NCBI GenBank assembly: GCA_910586035.1
Contig: CAJUHT010000001.1
Span: 161,548 to 225,547 of the forward strand
Length of the DNA: 64,000 bases
Direction of reading: 5' to 3'
Source: an uncultured Christensenella sp.
GTDB taxonomy: Bacteria; Bacillota; Clostridia; Christensenellales; Borkfalkiaceae
Below the pieces are notes generated by a model. The model was given only the letters and a program-made list of their open reading frames with translations, was not told the DNA's origin and did not search any database. Every line of letters starts with the position of its first letter. The stretch's first letter is position 1. A program made the position numbers and the translations under genes. Below, one piece after another: positions 34,452 through 45,700 of this stretch.

Positions 34452-36993
34452 ACCAATTTTTGCCGCTGTGCACGTCAACCTTCAAGGGCACGTTAAGTTT
34501 TACAGCGTTTTCCATATCGTATTTTAACAGTGCCGCCGCTTCTTCCGCCTCGCTTTCGGGCGCGTCCAAAACCAATTCGTCGTGTACCTGTAATATAAGT
34601 TTTGTCTTTAAGCCCTTCTTTTTAAGCGTATTGTAAATATTTACCATTGCAATCTTTATAATATCTGCGCTCGACCCCTGCAACGGCATATTCATTGCCG
34701 CGCGCTCGCCAAATTGCCTTAAATTATAATTACTTGAACTTAGCTCCCTTATATAGCGTTTTCTTCCCGTCAGGGTGGAAACGTATCCGTTGTTTTTTGC
34801 AAAAGCAACGTTGGAATCCATATACTCTTTAACCGCGCTATATCTCTCAAAATACTTTGCAATGTATTCCTTTGCCGTCTTAATATCTATTCCGATATTT
34901 TTGGAAAGACCGAACTCGCTGATGCCGTAGATTATTCCGAAGTTTACCGCCTTTGCTTCCCTTCTCATTCTTGCCGTAACTTCGCCAAGTGGCACGCCAA
35001 ATACCTGCGAGGCAGTAACCGCGTGCACGTCCTCGTCTGCTTCGTATGCGGCAATAAGCTCTTTACAGCCCGAAAAATGAGCCAATAGACGCAACTCTAT
35101 CTGAGAATAATCGGCGTCGATAAATACGTGCCCTTCGCGCGGAACAAACACCTTTCTTATTTCCCGCCCCTCTTCTTCCCTTATAGGAATATTCTGCAAA
35201 TTGGGGTTGGTACTGGAAAGTCTGCCCGTTGTAGTTATGGTATTGTTGTAGGTAGTATGAATAAGCCCCGTATTCCTGTCAATAAGCGGTTTAAGCCCCT
35301 CCGCATAGGTTGAATACAACTTTTGATAGGTTCTGTAATTGAGGATGAGTTTGGCTACCTTGCTCTCCTCCGCGAGTTGTTCGAGTATTTCCGCGCTTGT
35401 TGAATATTTCCCCGTTTTGTTCTTTTTACCCGACTTCAAGCCGAGCTTTTCAAATAATATCGCGCCCAACTGCGAGGGGGAATTGAGGTTGAATCTTTCG
35501 CCGCACAGCTCAAAAATCTGTTCGCTCAACTCCGTAATTTTAGCAGAATATTGCGCGCCGAGGTTTTCGAGTTGGACAAAATCAACCCTTACTCCTGTTT
35601 TTTCCATATCGTACAGCACTTCAATCAACGGCTTTTCGATATCGTTATAAAGCTTTGTCGTTCCGTCCTTTTCAAGCACTTCGCGGTAACCTGCATACAG
35701 AACGCTGAAAACGTAAGCCGAATAAGCGTAATCGAAGCCCTTTGACGAACATAATTCCTGCGCGTTTTTGCTGTCGTTGAAATAGTCGCACAGGTATTTC
35801 ATTACGGAAACGTCGTCAACCTGACATACGGGCTTAAAATCGCCGTCGACAATAAGGTGCAAAATCTGTTTATAGTCGTAAACTACTACTTTATTTTGCT
35901 TGTTTTCAAAAAGCTTTTTAAAAATATCTTTAAACTTATAACAGGGGAATTTGCATAGCAAATCTTCTTCGCCGTATCTAACCTGATAATACCTGCCACC
36001 CGTGTAGATATCCGCGCCGTAAGGCTTTAAGTCAATAAAAAATTCACCCGAATTATTGCAAACGGCTTCGAATTCTTCCGCCGCATCGATTTTTTCGATT
36101 TGAGGATATACTACCGCCGCCTCTTCGCCTTGACTGCCGTCCTCGAATTTCATATTGGCTAAAAGACTTTTAAACTCGAACGCCTTAAACATCTCTTTAA
36201 CCTGCGAGGAATAGCCGTCAGGCACAAGGCACTGTTCAAGCTCCAAATTTACGGTACAGTCGCATTTTATAGTGGCAAGCTCATACGAGAAGTACGCGCT
36301 CTCTTTTCCGCTTATAAGCTTATTTTTGAGCGATGCGGACGATATACCGTCAATATTTTCGTAAACGCCGTCAAGACTTTCGAACTGCGACAACAATTTC
36401 TTTGCCGAGGTTTCGCCTATACCTGCAACTCCTGGAATATTGTCAGATTTATCGCCCATTAAAGCTTTTAAATCGACTATTGCGCAGGGCTTTAAACCAA
36501 TTTCGCTCTCAAAATTCTCGCTGGAAAGTTTAAGCAAATCGCTTACTCCGCGTTTGGTATAGTACACGTCCGTCTTTTCGTTTACAAGCTGGAAGGAATC
36601 CCTGTCGCCCGTGTAGATATAACTGTGAACGTCAAATTTTTTGGAAAGCGTACCTATTAAATCGTCCGCTTCAACTCCCTCCTGCTCGCACATAGCAATA
36701 TTCATAGCCGAAAGAAGCGCCTTTAAAGGTTGCACCTGAGAGGCAAGCTCGGGCGGCATAGGCGAGCGGTTGGCTTTATAGCCGTCGTACATTTTATGCC
36801 TGAAAGTAGGCGCTTTAAGGTCGAACGTTACAACCATATACTTAGGCTTTAAATCGGAAATAATTTTAAAAACAAGCTTTACAAACCCGAATATCGCGTT
36901 GGTGGGCTGTCCCGCGGAAGTGCTGAATACGGGCGTGGCGTAAAAAGCACGGTTTAAAAGGCTGTTGCCGTCTATTAAAACAAGTTTATCCAT
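34438..36993 (-). CDS. polA: DNA polymerase I
   Basis: An 851-residue family A polymerase. The 5'-3' exonuclease domain occupies residues 1-290 (LVLIDGNSLLNRAFYA, GDRDSFQLV, ALMGDKSDNIPGVAGIG). The middle region lacks the D-x-E and other acidic residues of a proofreading exonuclease, so proofreading is probably absent. The polymerase domain has motif A DADYSQIELRLLAHFSG near residue 623, motif B RREAKAVNFGIIYGIS and motif C QVHDELVLDAP near 806. It acts in repair and Okazaki-fragment maturation. The gene overlaps coaE. Confidence 0.98.
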   Translation of the reverse strand: MDKLVLIDGNSLLNRAFYATPVFSTSAGQPTNAIFGFVKLVFKIISDLKPKYMVVTFDLKAPTFRHKMYDGYKANRSPMPPELASQVQPLKALLSAMNIAMCEQEGVEADDLIGTLSKKFDVHSYIYTGDRDSFQLVNEKTDVYYTKRGVSDLLKLSSENFESEIGLKPCAIVDLKALMGDKSDNIPGVAGIGETSAKKLLSQFESLDGVYENIDGISSASLKNKLISGKESAYFSYELATIKCDCTVNLELEQCLVPDGYSSQVKEMFKAFEFKSLLANMKFEDGSQGEEAAVVYPQIEKIDAAEEFEAVCNNSGEFFIDLKPYGADIYTGGRYYQVRYGEEDLLCKFPCYKFKDIFKKLFENKQNKVVVYDYKQILHLIVDGDFKPVCQVDDVSVMKYLCDYFNDSKNAQELCSSKGFDYAYSAYVFSVLYAGYREVLEKDGTTKLYNDIEKPLIEVLYDMEKTGVRVDFVQLENLGAQYSAKITELSEQIFELCGERFNLNSPSQLGAILFEKLGLKSGKKNKTGKYSTSAEILEQLAEESKVAKLILNYRTYQKLYSTYAEGLKPLIDRNTGLIHTTYNNTITTTGRLSSTNPNLQNIPIREEEGREIRKVFVPREGHVFIDADYSQIELRLLAHFSGCKELIAAYEADEDVHAVTASQVFGVPLGEVTARMRREAKAVNFGIIYGISEFGLSKNIGIDIKTAKEYIAKYFERYSAVKEYMDSNVAFAKNNGYVSTLTGRKRYIRELSSSNYNLRQFGERAAMNMPLQGSSADIIKIAMVNIYNTLKKKGLKTKLILQVHDELVLDAPESEAEEAAALLKYDMENAVKLNVPLKVDVHSGKNWYEAK

Positions 36994-37064
36994 AAAATAA
37001 TTTTTACTCCGAATAAAAAAGCTTGATTTTTAAAAAAAGCTATTATATAATATTAGAGTGATTT

Positions 37065-37151
37065 GCCGCTGTGGTGGAATTGGCAGACGCGCTGGACTCA
37101 AAATCCAGTGGTAGCGATACCGTGTCGGTTCGACCCCGACCAGCGGCACCA
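37065..37151 (+). tRNA. tRNA-Leu (anticodon CAA)
   Basis: An 87-nt class II tRNA with acceptor arms GCCGCTG/CAGCGGC, anticodon stem CTGGA/TCCAG around CTCAAAA (anticodon CAA), a long variable arm and T-loop TTCGACC; CCA is encoded. It reads TTG. It is divergent from polA. Confidence 0.97.
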
Positions 37152-37158
37152 CAAGAAA

Positions 37159-37200
37159 AGCTATCCGACTGTATATTGCGGTTGGGTAGTTTTTATTTTT
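37159..37200 (+). terminator. Terminator after tRNA-Leu(CAA)
   Basis: CTATCCGAC (37161-37169) pairs with GTTGGGTAG (37181-37189) using two G-T wobbles, followed by TTTTTATTTTT. Confidence 0.75.
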
Positions 37201-37294
37201 CTCATTTGCCGCGCAAGCTAATCAATCTCTAAATATTTTAGCACAGCGAGGCTAAAAAGTCAATAAACGCGTTATATCGCCAGATATTAAAATA

Positions 37295-37321
37295 CCGCCG
37301 CGGCTTAAAAAGCCGCGGCGG
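37295..37321 (-). terminator. Terminator of the giant surface protein/cohesin operon
   Basis: CCGCCGCGGCTT and AAGCCGCGGCGG arms with a short A-rich loop, 14 bp after the stop of the cohesin gene. Confidence 0.75.
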
Positions 37322-37335
37322 CGAATTTCATTTGA

Positions 37336-39774
37336 TTATCCTCTGCGCCTTGTTACTATTATAACTACCGTAAGCGAAATAATTACCAATACGGCAACCA
37401 CGCTTATAACGATAATCGCAACGATATATGGCATTGCATCAACACCCGTATCCACGCCCTCGCGGTTTACGTTAAGCATATAAGCGCTTACCGTTCCGTC
37501 GTCCGCCGTTACTTTGATAAGGTATGCGTTATCGCCGCCTTTCAAACTTACGGACTCGCCGAACGGCACCTCGTTCATCTCTCTGTCAAACAAGGTTACG
37601 GTTGCGCCTTCAATCGCGCCTGCGGTAATTTTAATGCTGTCAACGTTTGCGCCGACTTTATGTTCTATAATCTTCGTATTATCCGAAACGTCCAAATCAA
37701 CGTCGTCGCACTTCAACGAGGTAAGAGTTTGCGCGCCGACAGGTCTTAATAAGCATAACACGTAAATACCCTCTTCTCCGTTAGTCGCTTTAACGCTTAT
37801 CAGAATAGGGTTGATTCCGCCCGAAAGCGAAACTTCGCGCTTGCCGCTTACGGGCACGCCTTCGTCCTTTAACACGGATATAACTGTAACGGTAGCGTTT
37901 ACGTCGGTGGGCTTAGGCTCGATTATTGCCTTTTCCGTTTCCTTTTTAACTTCCAATAAGAAATAGTTTTTCCCCGAAGTTAAATCGACGGCAACGCCGT
38001 TGCAATAAAGTTCAGCCAAAGTTTTTACGTTTGATTCGTAAATGATATCGTAGATAATCGTCTTTTCAACTACGTCGTTTTTGATAAAGCGGACAACGTG
38101 CTTCTTCGACTTTTCCGCCCTGTCTATTTCAACGTCGTAGTTTATTCCCTCGACCTTATAATCGGGGTCGGAAAATTTGTCGGCTTTAATTTTAAACGCC
38201 TTTATTTCCAGCGTGAACGGTATTGAAACCCTGTAATAGTCGGCAACAGAAGTTTCCGTTACAACCAACTCCGTTTCACCGCCGTTCTCGTCAACGCCTA
38301 CAACCGAAACGTTGCTGAGCGTAAGTCCGCTGGTATCCTTCATTACACTGACAATAATCGTGTAAGTATTGCTATCACCGTTCTGTGCGGTAACTTTAAC
38401 CGAAATACTGCAAGGAACGGAATATTCGCCCAAGCCGTCGACAGTGGCTAAGCTACCCGCCGCCTCAGCTTCAACCTTTACTTTTGCCGTTCCCTGCGGA
38501 ACAGAAGCGGAATAGGTGGTTTTAGAAGGCGAAAACGCTTCGGTAAAGTTTACAGGCTCCAAATCGCCGTTGTCTTTCTTTATGAAAATAGACAATTCGG
38601 AAAGAGTTACGGCGCTCTCCGCGCCAATAACCGTAAACGTTACTTTGTACTCGTTTGCGGCGGAACCGTCTTCGGGCATAACTTTAATTGTAAGAGTATG
38701 AGCGCCTGCGGCAAGCGTGCCGAGGTTACAACCCGACGTTGCCGTAGTTACGGTATTGCCGAGTTTGTTGCCGTCCAGCACAATATCGACTTTGGAGAAG
38801 CTTCCGTTTTTAGTAAACTCTATTCTAAGGCTGTCCTTATCGGCAAACGCTATATCGCCCGCGGCATAAGTGCCCGCCGTTGCAAGCGCCGCCGCGTCTT
38901 TATTAAGCAACACTTCGCTACCCTTTTTAAACTGTAAAGCCGACAAAGTATTAACCGTTTCGCCAGCTGTACGGGTAACTGTTAAATTATAAGTTTTATT
39001 TGTCGTTCCGTCTTCCGCGGTTACCGTAATAGTAAAGTTGTTAGCACCTACGTTTAAAGCCCTGCCAGAAAGACTGTCCGCCTTGGCGCCTGCGCTTACC
39101 TTAACGCTTATATCGCTCAGTTTGGAATAAGAATAAGGAACAGTACACGCAAAGCTTGTGCCGCTTGCCGTAAGCTTTTGCTTATTTACACTGAGTTCGG
39201 TAATATCGCAAGCATTGGACGGCTGAACGAAATTTATTGGAATATTCGCGCCCGTCAACGTATGTTCAATGGCGTCAAACGTGTCCATATCGCACAAAAT
39301 GGAATCTGAACTCGTTATTGCCGAAGCCATACCCGCGGAAGGAGTAACGCCGCTCTTTAATTTAAGCTTGATACCGCCTATCTTCCACTGAGTCTTGCTT
39401 ATCGGCTCGTCCTTGTCGTCGCCCATTATGGTAATATAGCCTTTTGCGGCGTTACTTTGAGGAACTACCAAAATAGAATTGCGTATATCGGACGAAGGCA
39501 CGTGCTCTACAAACTCGAAATAATTAACGTCGAAACTTATCTTTATTTCTGCGTTGTACATATCGGTGCCCGTATTGTTTTTTACGGTTGCCGAAACGGT
39601 GAACTCCTGCCCTGCCGCATTAGTTTTTATGTCGGTCAACGAAGAGGTAACTTCTATGGCGGCGCCGCCCGCGGCTTTTGCCGATAAGGAAGTTTTAGGC
39701 AAAACCAAAACCGCACACATTGCAACTAACGCAAATAAAATTATAGCAATAACATTTCTTATAGTCTTTTTCAT
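37336..39774 (-). CDS. Membrane-anchored cohesin-domain protein with cadherin-like (PF12733-type) repeats
   Basis: An 812-residue protein. Residues 1-35 are a signal peptide ending near LSAKAAG. Residues about 38-190 look like a cohesin domain: GQEFTVSATVKNNTGTDMYNAEIKISFD, then NYFEFVEHVP, a glycine-containing ITIMGDD, and a final strand IGGIKLKLK (jelly-roll spacing of type I/II cohesins). From about 190 to 770 there are roughly six beta-sandwich units of the cadherin-like kind, recognised by LSALQFKKG or ITELSVNK starts and NTYTIIVSV, NEYKVTFTV, YNLTVTR ends. A C-terminal transmembrane helix (YIVAIIVISVVAVLVIISLTVVIIV) and TRRRG anchor it. Its ATG overlaps the stop of the giant dockerin gene (ATGA) and AAAGGAG lies inside that gene's end. 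Inferred role: surface receptor for the dockerin. Confidence 0.78.
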   Translation of the reverse strand: MKKTIRNVIAIILFALVAMCAVLVLPKTSLSAKAAGGAAIEVTSSLTDIKTNAAGQEFTVSATVKNNTGTDMYNAEIKISFDVNYFEFVEHVPSSDIRNSILVVPQSNAAKGYITIMGDDKDEPISKTQWKIGGIKLKLKSGVTPSAGMASAITSSDSILCDMDTFDAIEHTLTGANIPINFVQPSNACDITELSVNKQKLTASGTSFACTVPYSYSKLSDISVKVSAGAKADSLSGRALNVGANNFTITVTAEDGTTNKTYNLTVTRTAGETVNTLSALQFKKGSEVLLNKDAAALATAGTYAAGDIAFADKDSLRIEFTKNGSFSKVDIVLDGNKLGNTVTTATSGCNLGTLAAGAHTLTIKVMPEDGSAANEYKVTFTVIGAESAVTLSELSIFIKKDNGDLEPVNFTEAFSPSKTTYSASVPQGTAKVKVEAEAAGSLATVDGLGEYSVPCSISVKVTAQNGDSNTYTIIVSVMKDTSGLTLSNVSVVGVDENGGETELVVTETSVADYYRVSIPFTLEIKAFKIKADKFSDPDYKVEGINYDVEIDRAEKSKKHVVRFIKNDVVEKTIIYDIIYESNVKTLAELYCNGVAVDLTSGKNYFLLEVKKETEKAIIEPKPTDVNATVTVISVLKDEGVPVSGKREVSLSGGINPILISVKATNGEEGIYVLCLLRPVGAQTLTSLKCDDVDLDVSDNTKIIEHKVGANVDSIKITAGAIEGATVTLFDREMNEVPFGESVSLKGGDNAYLIKVTADDGTVSAYMLNVNREGVDTGVDAMPYIVAIIVISVVAVLVIISLTVVIIVTRRRG

Positions 39775-42700
39775 ACGTTTTGTTCTCCTTTAACGCTTAA
39801 CCCGGCATATATATCCTTAGTGCCGACAAAGTAAGCGTTAAGCTGAGCTTTATCTATGGCGTTTATCTTTGCATCGCCGTTTATGTCGCAAGCAAGTTTA
39901 TAAGCGCCCTCCAATAATTTAGTGCCCACAAAGTAGGCGTTTAACTGAGCTTTATCCACGGCGTTTACTTTACCGTCGCCGTTTATATCGCCTTTGACAA
40001 CAAGCGTAATCTGGTCGGAAACTTCGCCGTTTTTATAGGTGCGAAGTATTATACCCGTAGCAACGTTGGTTGCGGCAAAGTCGGTTATCTCCGTTTCGCC
40101 GTCTGCTTTAAACGCCTTAACATCGGTATTTTCAAACTGCGTAAGAATATCCGCAAGCGAGTCGCCGAGAGCAAGATTTACAAGATACGCGGGATTTTCG
40201 GCGGAATGTTCTTCCACTTCATTTCCGTCTGCGTCTACGAATTTATAAATCTGATTGCCTTCTATCAGCTTAAACGCGTCGCCGCCGGATATACCCGAAA
40301 GAGTAAGATATCTTTCGATATCGGTCATTGCGGCAACCTGTTCGGCAACCTGCTCCGCGGTAACGTTGTCGTCGTCCCTTGCGCTTTCCGCCGTCTTTAT
40401 GGCGTCTAATAAGGTCTGATAGCTTATTTCCGTCCACTTACCGTCGGTATTGGGGTTATCGGCGACAAACTTGTTTGCGGCGTTGATTTTTTCAATAAGT
40501 TCCGTAAGCTCGACTATTGCGTACATTGCTTGCGAAAGAGCATCCTTTACCCTGTCGAATTCTTCTTTATCAACGCTTCCGGAAGCAACAAAATCTTCGG
40601 CGATAGCTATCTGAACGATTAGCTCCGTTAGCCCGGGAATGGCAAATACTCTTTCACCTTCGTCCGACTGCGTTACAATCGCCTTTGCTTCGGCAATAAG
40701 GTCTTGAAGCGAAGCGCCGTCGAGTTTGAGCTCACGGCAAGCGGCTTCGAGCGCGGCGATAGCGTCGCCTACGTCGATTTTAGTTGAATTCACGCTTGCG
40801 TATACGGCTTCCGCATCGGCAATCGCGCTCTGCAACGCGGCAAACGTTTCAGCGTTAAATTTGCCGTCGTCGTTGTTATATTTTTTTGCTTCTGTCAACT
40901 TATCCCTTAACGCGCCCAAATCGACCAACCCGTCAATCGCGTTGGAGAGAGCGACGCATATCATTCTGTAAGCCTGGTCAACCGCAGTGTCGTCGCCTTC
41001 TTCCGAACCGCCGTCGGGGCTGAATTCGTCGGCTTCCTGCAACATTGCGCGAAGCGTTTCAACCGAACCGAACGTAAAGTATCTCTTGCCCTCTTCTCCG
41101 TCGGCTTTGCCTGCGGCGGCTAAAAGCTCCTCCGCGCGCGCCTTTAATACTTCGAGCGCGGAAGTATCGAATTGCAGATGCGACTTGATATTGTCCAGCG
41201 CGAAGTATTCCGCCACGTAGTTGGCAATTACGTTGTCGTCGCCGTCGCAATACGCCTGGCTTTCAACTATCTGAGCTTCCAACGCGGCATAAGACGCGGC
41301 TACGTAGTACTCTTTATTTAAGGTTTTGCACTCGTCTATAAGCTCCTGCAACATTGACTTGTCAAGCACAAGGTTGGCGTAAGCCGTCTGCATAACGATA
41401 AGCGCGTTATCGACCTCTTCTATTGTGAAGTCGCGGGAATTGTCAACTATCAGTTGCGCCGCCGTCATAGCTTTCAAAAGCTCGTCGTAAGAAGCGGGAG
41501 TATAATACTCGTAAGTAAGCATTTCAACGCCGATATATTCGGGGTCGGCTTCGCCTTCATTGCCTTCCTCGTCCACCTCCGGTTCGGTGTGCAACGTATG
41601 CATCTCGGCGGTTTTCTGCTCTATAAACTCCTGCAACGCGGTAGTATCGGGCGTCAACGCCTCGATTGCCGCGAGTATGGCTTCTACGTTTTCAACAGCA
41701 ACGTAATAGCTGAACTCCTCCTCGGCTTCCGTTCCGAGAGCTTTTTCTGCGTTGGCGATTGCCGTACTCAGATTTTCCAGCCCCTCGGAAGAGTAAGCTC
41801 CGTCCAATACAGGTTTTTTGGAATTTATAAACGCTCTGTAATTGTCAACGTCGGGCAGTATGCCGTCAATCGCGTCGTTTAAAGCCTTAACTTTGACCTT
41901 GTAGTCCTCAACGGCATTAAACTTATCCTCGTAATTTTCGGTAGGAATAGCGCCGCTTGCATAGCCCGAAAGCCAGGCGTCGCCGGCTACTTTCGCATCG
42001 AGTACGGGCTGATACGTAGCCGCGGTTATATACTGTGAATCGAGTCCGTTCGCCGTGTAAATCGCCTGTTCGAGTTGCGCCGTAACAATCTCCAAACCGT
42101 TCATTGCGTTTACGATTATGTCGATAAAATCGTAAACGTCCTGTTCGATTATCTTGTCGTTAATAAGCTCCTCGACCATATCCGTCTGCGTAACGAGAGC
42201 CTTATAGCTCAGCTCGGTATAGTATGCTTGATTTTCCGCCTGCGCCCTCGATATCGCAATATACTCGCGTATCATAGCGGGGTCGATTACAACGCTGTCA
42301 ATGTACTTGACAAGCGTATCCAACACTTCCTGCACGTGGTCGATTGTTTCGCGCACAAGATTCTGCTCGATGTTGTTGTAAACGATAACCGCGTCGTTAT
42401 ATTTAAGTTGAAGCGCGGCAAGCGATTCGGCGGTATACAGGTCGGTCTTGGCAAGAATACTTTCCGCCTTTTCTATGCGCATAGCCAGCTCTTCGGTATC
42501 GATTCTTAAATTTTCTATACCCTGTTCAAGCTTTTCACCCGCGTTTTTAACCTGCTCTACCGTAGCGTTAGCGTCGTTTACAACGTCCCTCGCCTCGGCA
42601 AGCGCCGCCTGCATTAGGTCCCAGGTAACCGTGGAGTATACTACGAAAACTTTAAGTTCGCCCGTGTTCTCGTCCATTATCCAATTGCCGTCGTTATCCT

Positions 42701-45700
42701 GCCTGTGCTTGGCGTTAGTCCAGGCGCCCACTTCCCTTACTCTTTCGGCAAGCGCCGTCTTATCCGCCTTCATATTGGCAATGGCGTATTCGAAGTCCTT
42801 TATTCCCTTGATTACGTCCGCGTTCGAAGGCGCGCCGCCATTGTCGTCAATCATCTTCTGCGCGGCAACGCCGAGCGCCTGAATCGATAAAACGCTCTCT
42901 TCGGCATAGCCAACGTTTCCAATGTAGTCCTCGCGCGATTCGTCGCTGACTATGGAAATATACTCTTTAAGCAAGTCGAGGTTTGCAAGAATATTGTCAA
43001 GCGCCGACTGCAAATCTCTGGTTACCTGCTTAACGCGTTGAAGAAGTTGGCTGTCTACATTGTTCGTATCCAAACCTTCGCAATCGTCAACGCAAAGTTG
43101 CGCCGCGGTTTTAGCCGCGTCAAGGTCGGTTATAGATTGTTGCGTATAGTACTTGGCGTTTTCTTCCTTCAAGTAAACCTGCGCTTCGGCAATCTTGTCT
43201 TTCAAGAATTCGATATTTATTCTGAGATTCAATATCGCGTCGTTAAGATTGGTTGCCGCCGAACTGATTGCCGCCGCGGTAGCGCCGTCATCGTCGCGCA
43301 CCTCAATTGCAACAGCCAACGCTTCCCTCAGCTGTTCAAGGCTTGAAGGGTCGTATATATCCTCGTTAAGAAGTTCTTCCTCGGCGACTTTTATAAGCTC
43401 GATAAGCTGTTGCTTATCAATCATTAACCCGTTGACCGCCGCTACAAGATTTTCAAGCGCGACGTCAACCATATTGGAATAGGCTATAAACTGATTGGGT
43501 TTGGCGGCGGGTTCGTTCAACACCCTTCCCGCTTCGCCGTATGCCGCCTCGAACGCAGCCCAAGTGGACGCAGTGTACTGCCCCGCCTGCAACAAGCTTG
43601 CCTTGTTGTACTCGTCTTTAAGCGCAGATTTGTCAATAGTAAGATTGTTGAGCGCAACGCCGAGGTCGTAAACCATCTGCGCGACGGTTGTACCGAGCGC
43701 CATTTCGTCCTCGTAAGCGGCTACCGCGGAAGCAAACACCTGATTGAAGTTGGCTACGCTTTCGAATTTATCGTCGGAAAGCTTGCCCTCTGAATTGAGA
43801 ACTACTTTTTCGTCTACAAACTCCACCGTGCCGCCGAGAGCCTCGTAAGCTTCCTTTATTCTCGCTTCAAGCTTACTCTTATCGATTTTAAGACCTGCTA
43901 TTACGGCTTCAAGCGCCGCCCACGCTTCCGCAACTTCGCGCGCGGTGGCGTTTGCGTTGTTGTTTACGCTTACGGCGTACATTTTTTCCTTCTGCAAACC
44001 CTGCCAATCTTCGGGCTTGTAGTCGCTTTCAACAACGTTATTCGCCTTAATAATCGTTTCGTTCAGCTTGAATTTGTTTACGACAAGGTTGGTGTCCGCC
44101 ATAAGCAAAGTTGAATAAGCGAGCATTACGTCCTTATTCATATACTTGTTCGAATCTTCTTCAAGCACCGTCTTTGCAAGGGTGAGCGAGCTGTCCATTG
44201 TAGCAAAATTTACAAACCACTCCTTATACGGCAGTTTGTTGGTTACTATATCGTCGTACAATCTTTGAAGTTCGCCCGTTTCGGGTCTAAGCCCTATAAT
44301 GGCGTCGTTAATCGCCTTCATATGAGCGACCTTTTCTTCGTCGGTCATAGTTTCGGCGGCGGCTTCCGCGGCGTCCGCGGCCGCCATAAGCACGCTGTAT
44401 GTTGCAACGCTCCAATCTTCCGCGTTATAGGAGCGCGCGGTGTTTATAAGTGAATCCAAATCGGAGTTATCCGCGGGAAGTCCCCTGAGCGTAGGCAAGC
44501 CGTCGTTTATTTCGGCGCTGTGCGCCCAAACGCTTCCGCCGTTAATATTCCAGCTGGGAAGCAATACAGTGCAATTTACCTTGAACTCTTCGGCGGATTC
44601 GAGCTGTACGTTTGCCTGCACGCGCGTACCCTTATTGCTGTTCTGTTTATTCGCCTTACCTGTAACCGTACTCAATGCATAGTTACCCGTACGGTTAGCC
44701 GCCGTTATCATATAGCTTGTGCTCTGTGCGCCCGACACGATTTGCGCCGCCTGACAATAATTTGTGGAGCGGGTTGCCGTTGCCGTAATGGAAGTTGCGA
44801 GCGACACGCAGTCTTTTACCTGATTAGTGCAACTTGCGGCATTGGAATAACCTACTATGCCCGCAACGTGCGCCGTGGTGGACGATGATGTGGAAAGCGT
44901 TGTGGTTGCGCTTAGCGTACCGACAAAATAACTGCGGTGAACGTAGTTTGAATTCTGGTGGAACACGCCTACAACGCCGCCGGCTATCGCCCAGGTTGAA
45001 GTGGACTTGTCGGAGATATTGCCCATAGCGTAACTGTCGTAAACTCTGGTTATGTATTCGCCAACGCCCACAAGACCGCCTGCGCCGTAACCGTTGGAAA
45101 GCGTAGCGGTAACGTCTGCGCGGGCGTAACATTTTTTAATTTCGCCGCTTCTGAACAGACCTACAAGACCGCCCGCATACTTGCCCGCAGTTATTTTTGC
45201 CGTTGCAAAGCTGTTTGTAATTGTGTTGTGTCCTATATTGGCGCAACCTATAAGCCCGCCAATCTGCGTACCCTGGTTTGTAATCGAACCGCCTATTACG
45301 GCGCACCTGTCCATATTAAGATGCGTAAGCGAGTATCCTACAAGCCCGCCTGCATTGCCGTTTGCTGTACCCGTTTGCTTAACTTGGGGCTTTATAACCG
45401 AAATATTTTTGAATTCGGCATATTTTACGTAACCGAAAGGCGCCGTAAGCCCCTTAGTCGCAGTAATATTTACGCCCGTAAGTTTATGGTCCAAACCGTT
45501 GTAACTGCCCGCAAAACAGTGGGAAACATCATACCCGATAGGTCCCATTCCCGCAAAATCGATATCAGCGGTCTGTTCGAGGTATAAGCCGTTATAGCAA
45601 TGTCCGTTTTTAACGTTTTCGGAAACCGCCGCCAAATCGTCTTTTGTGTTTATCTGTACGGGGTTGAACCGCGAACCCAAATCGTGTACGGGTACGCCGA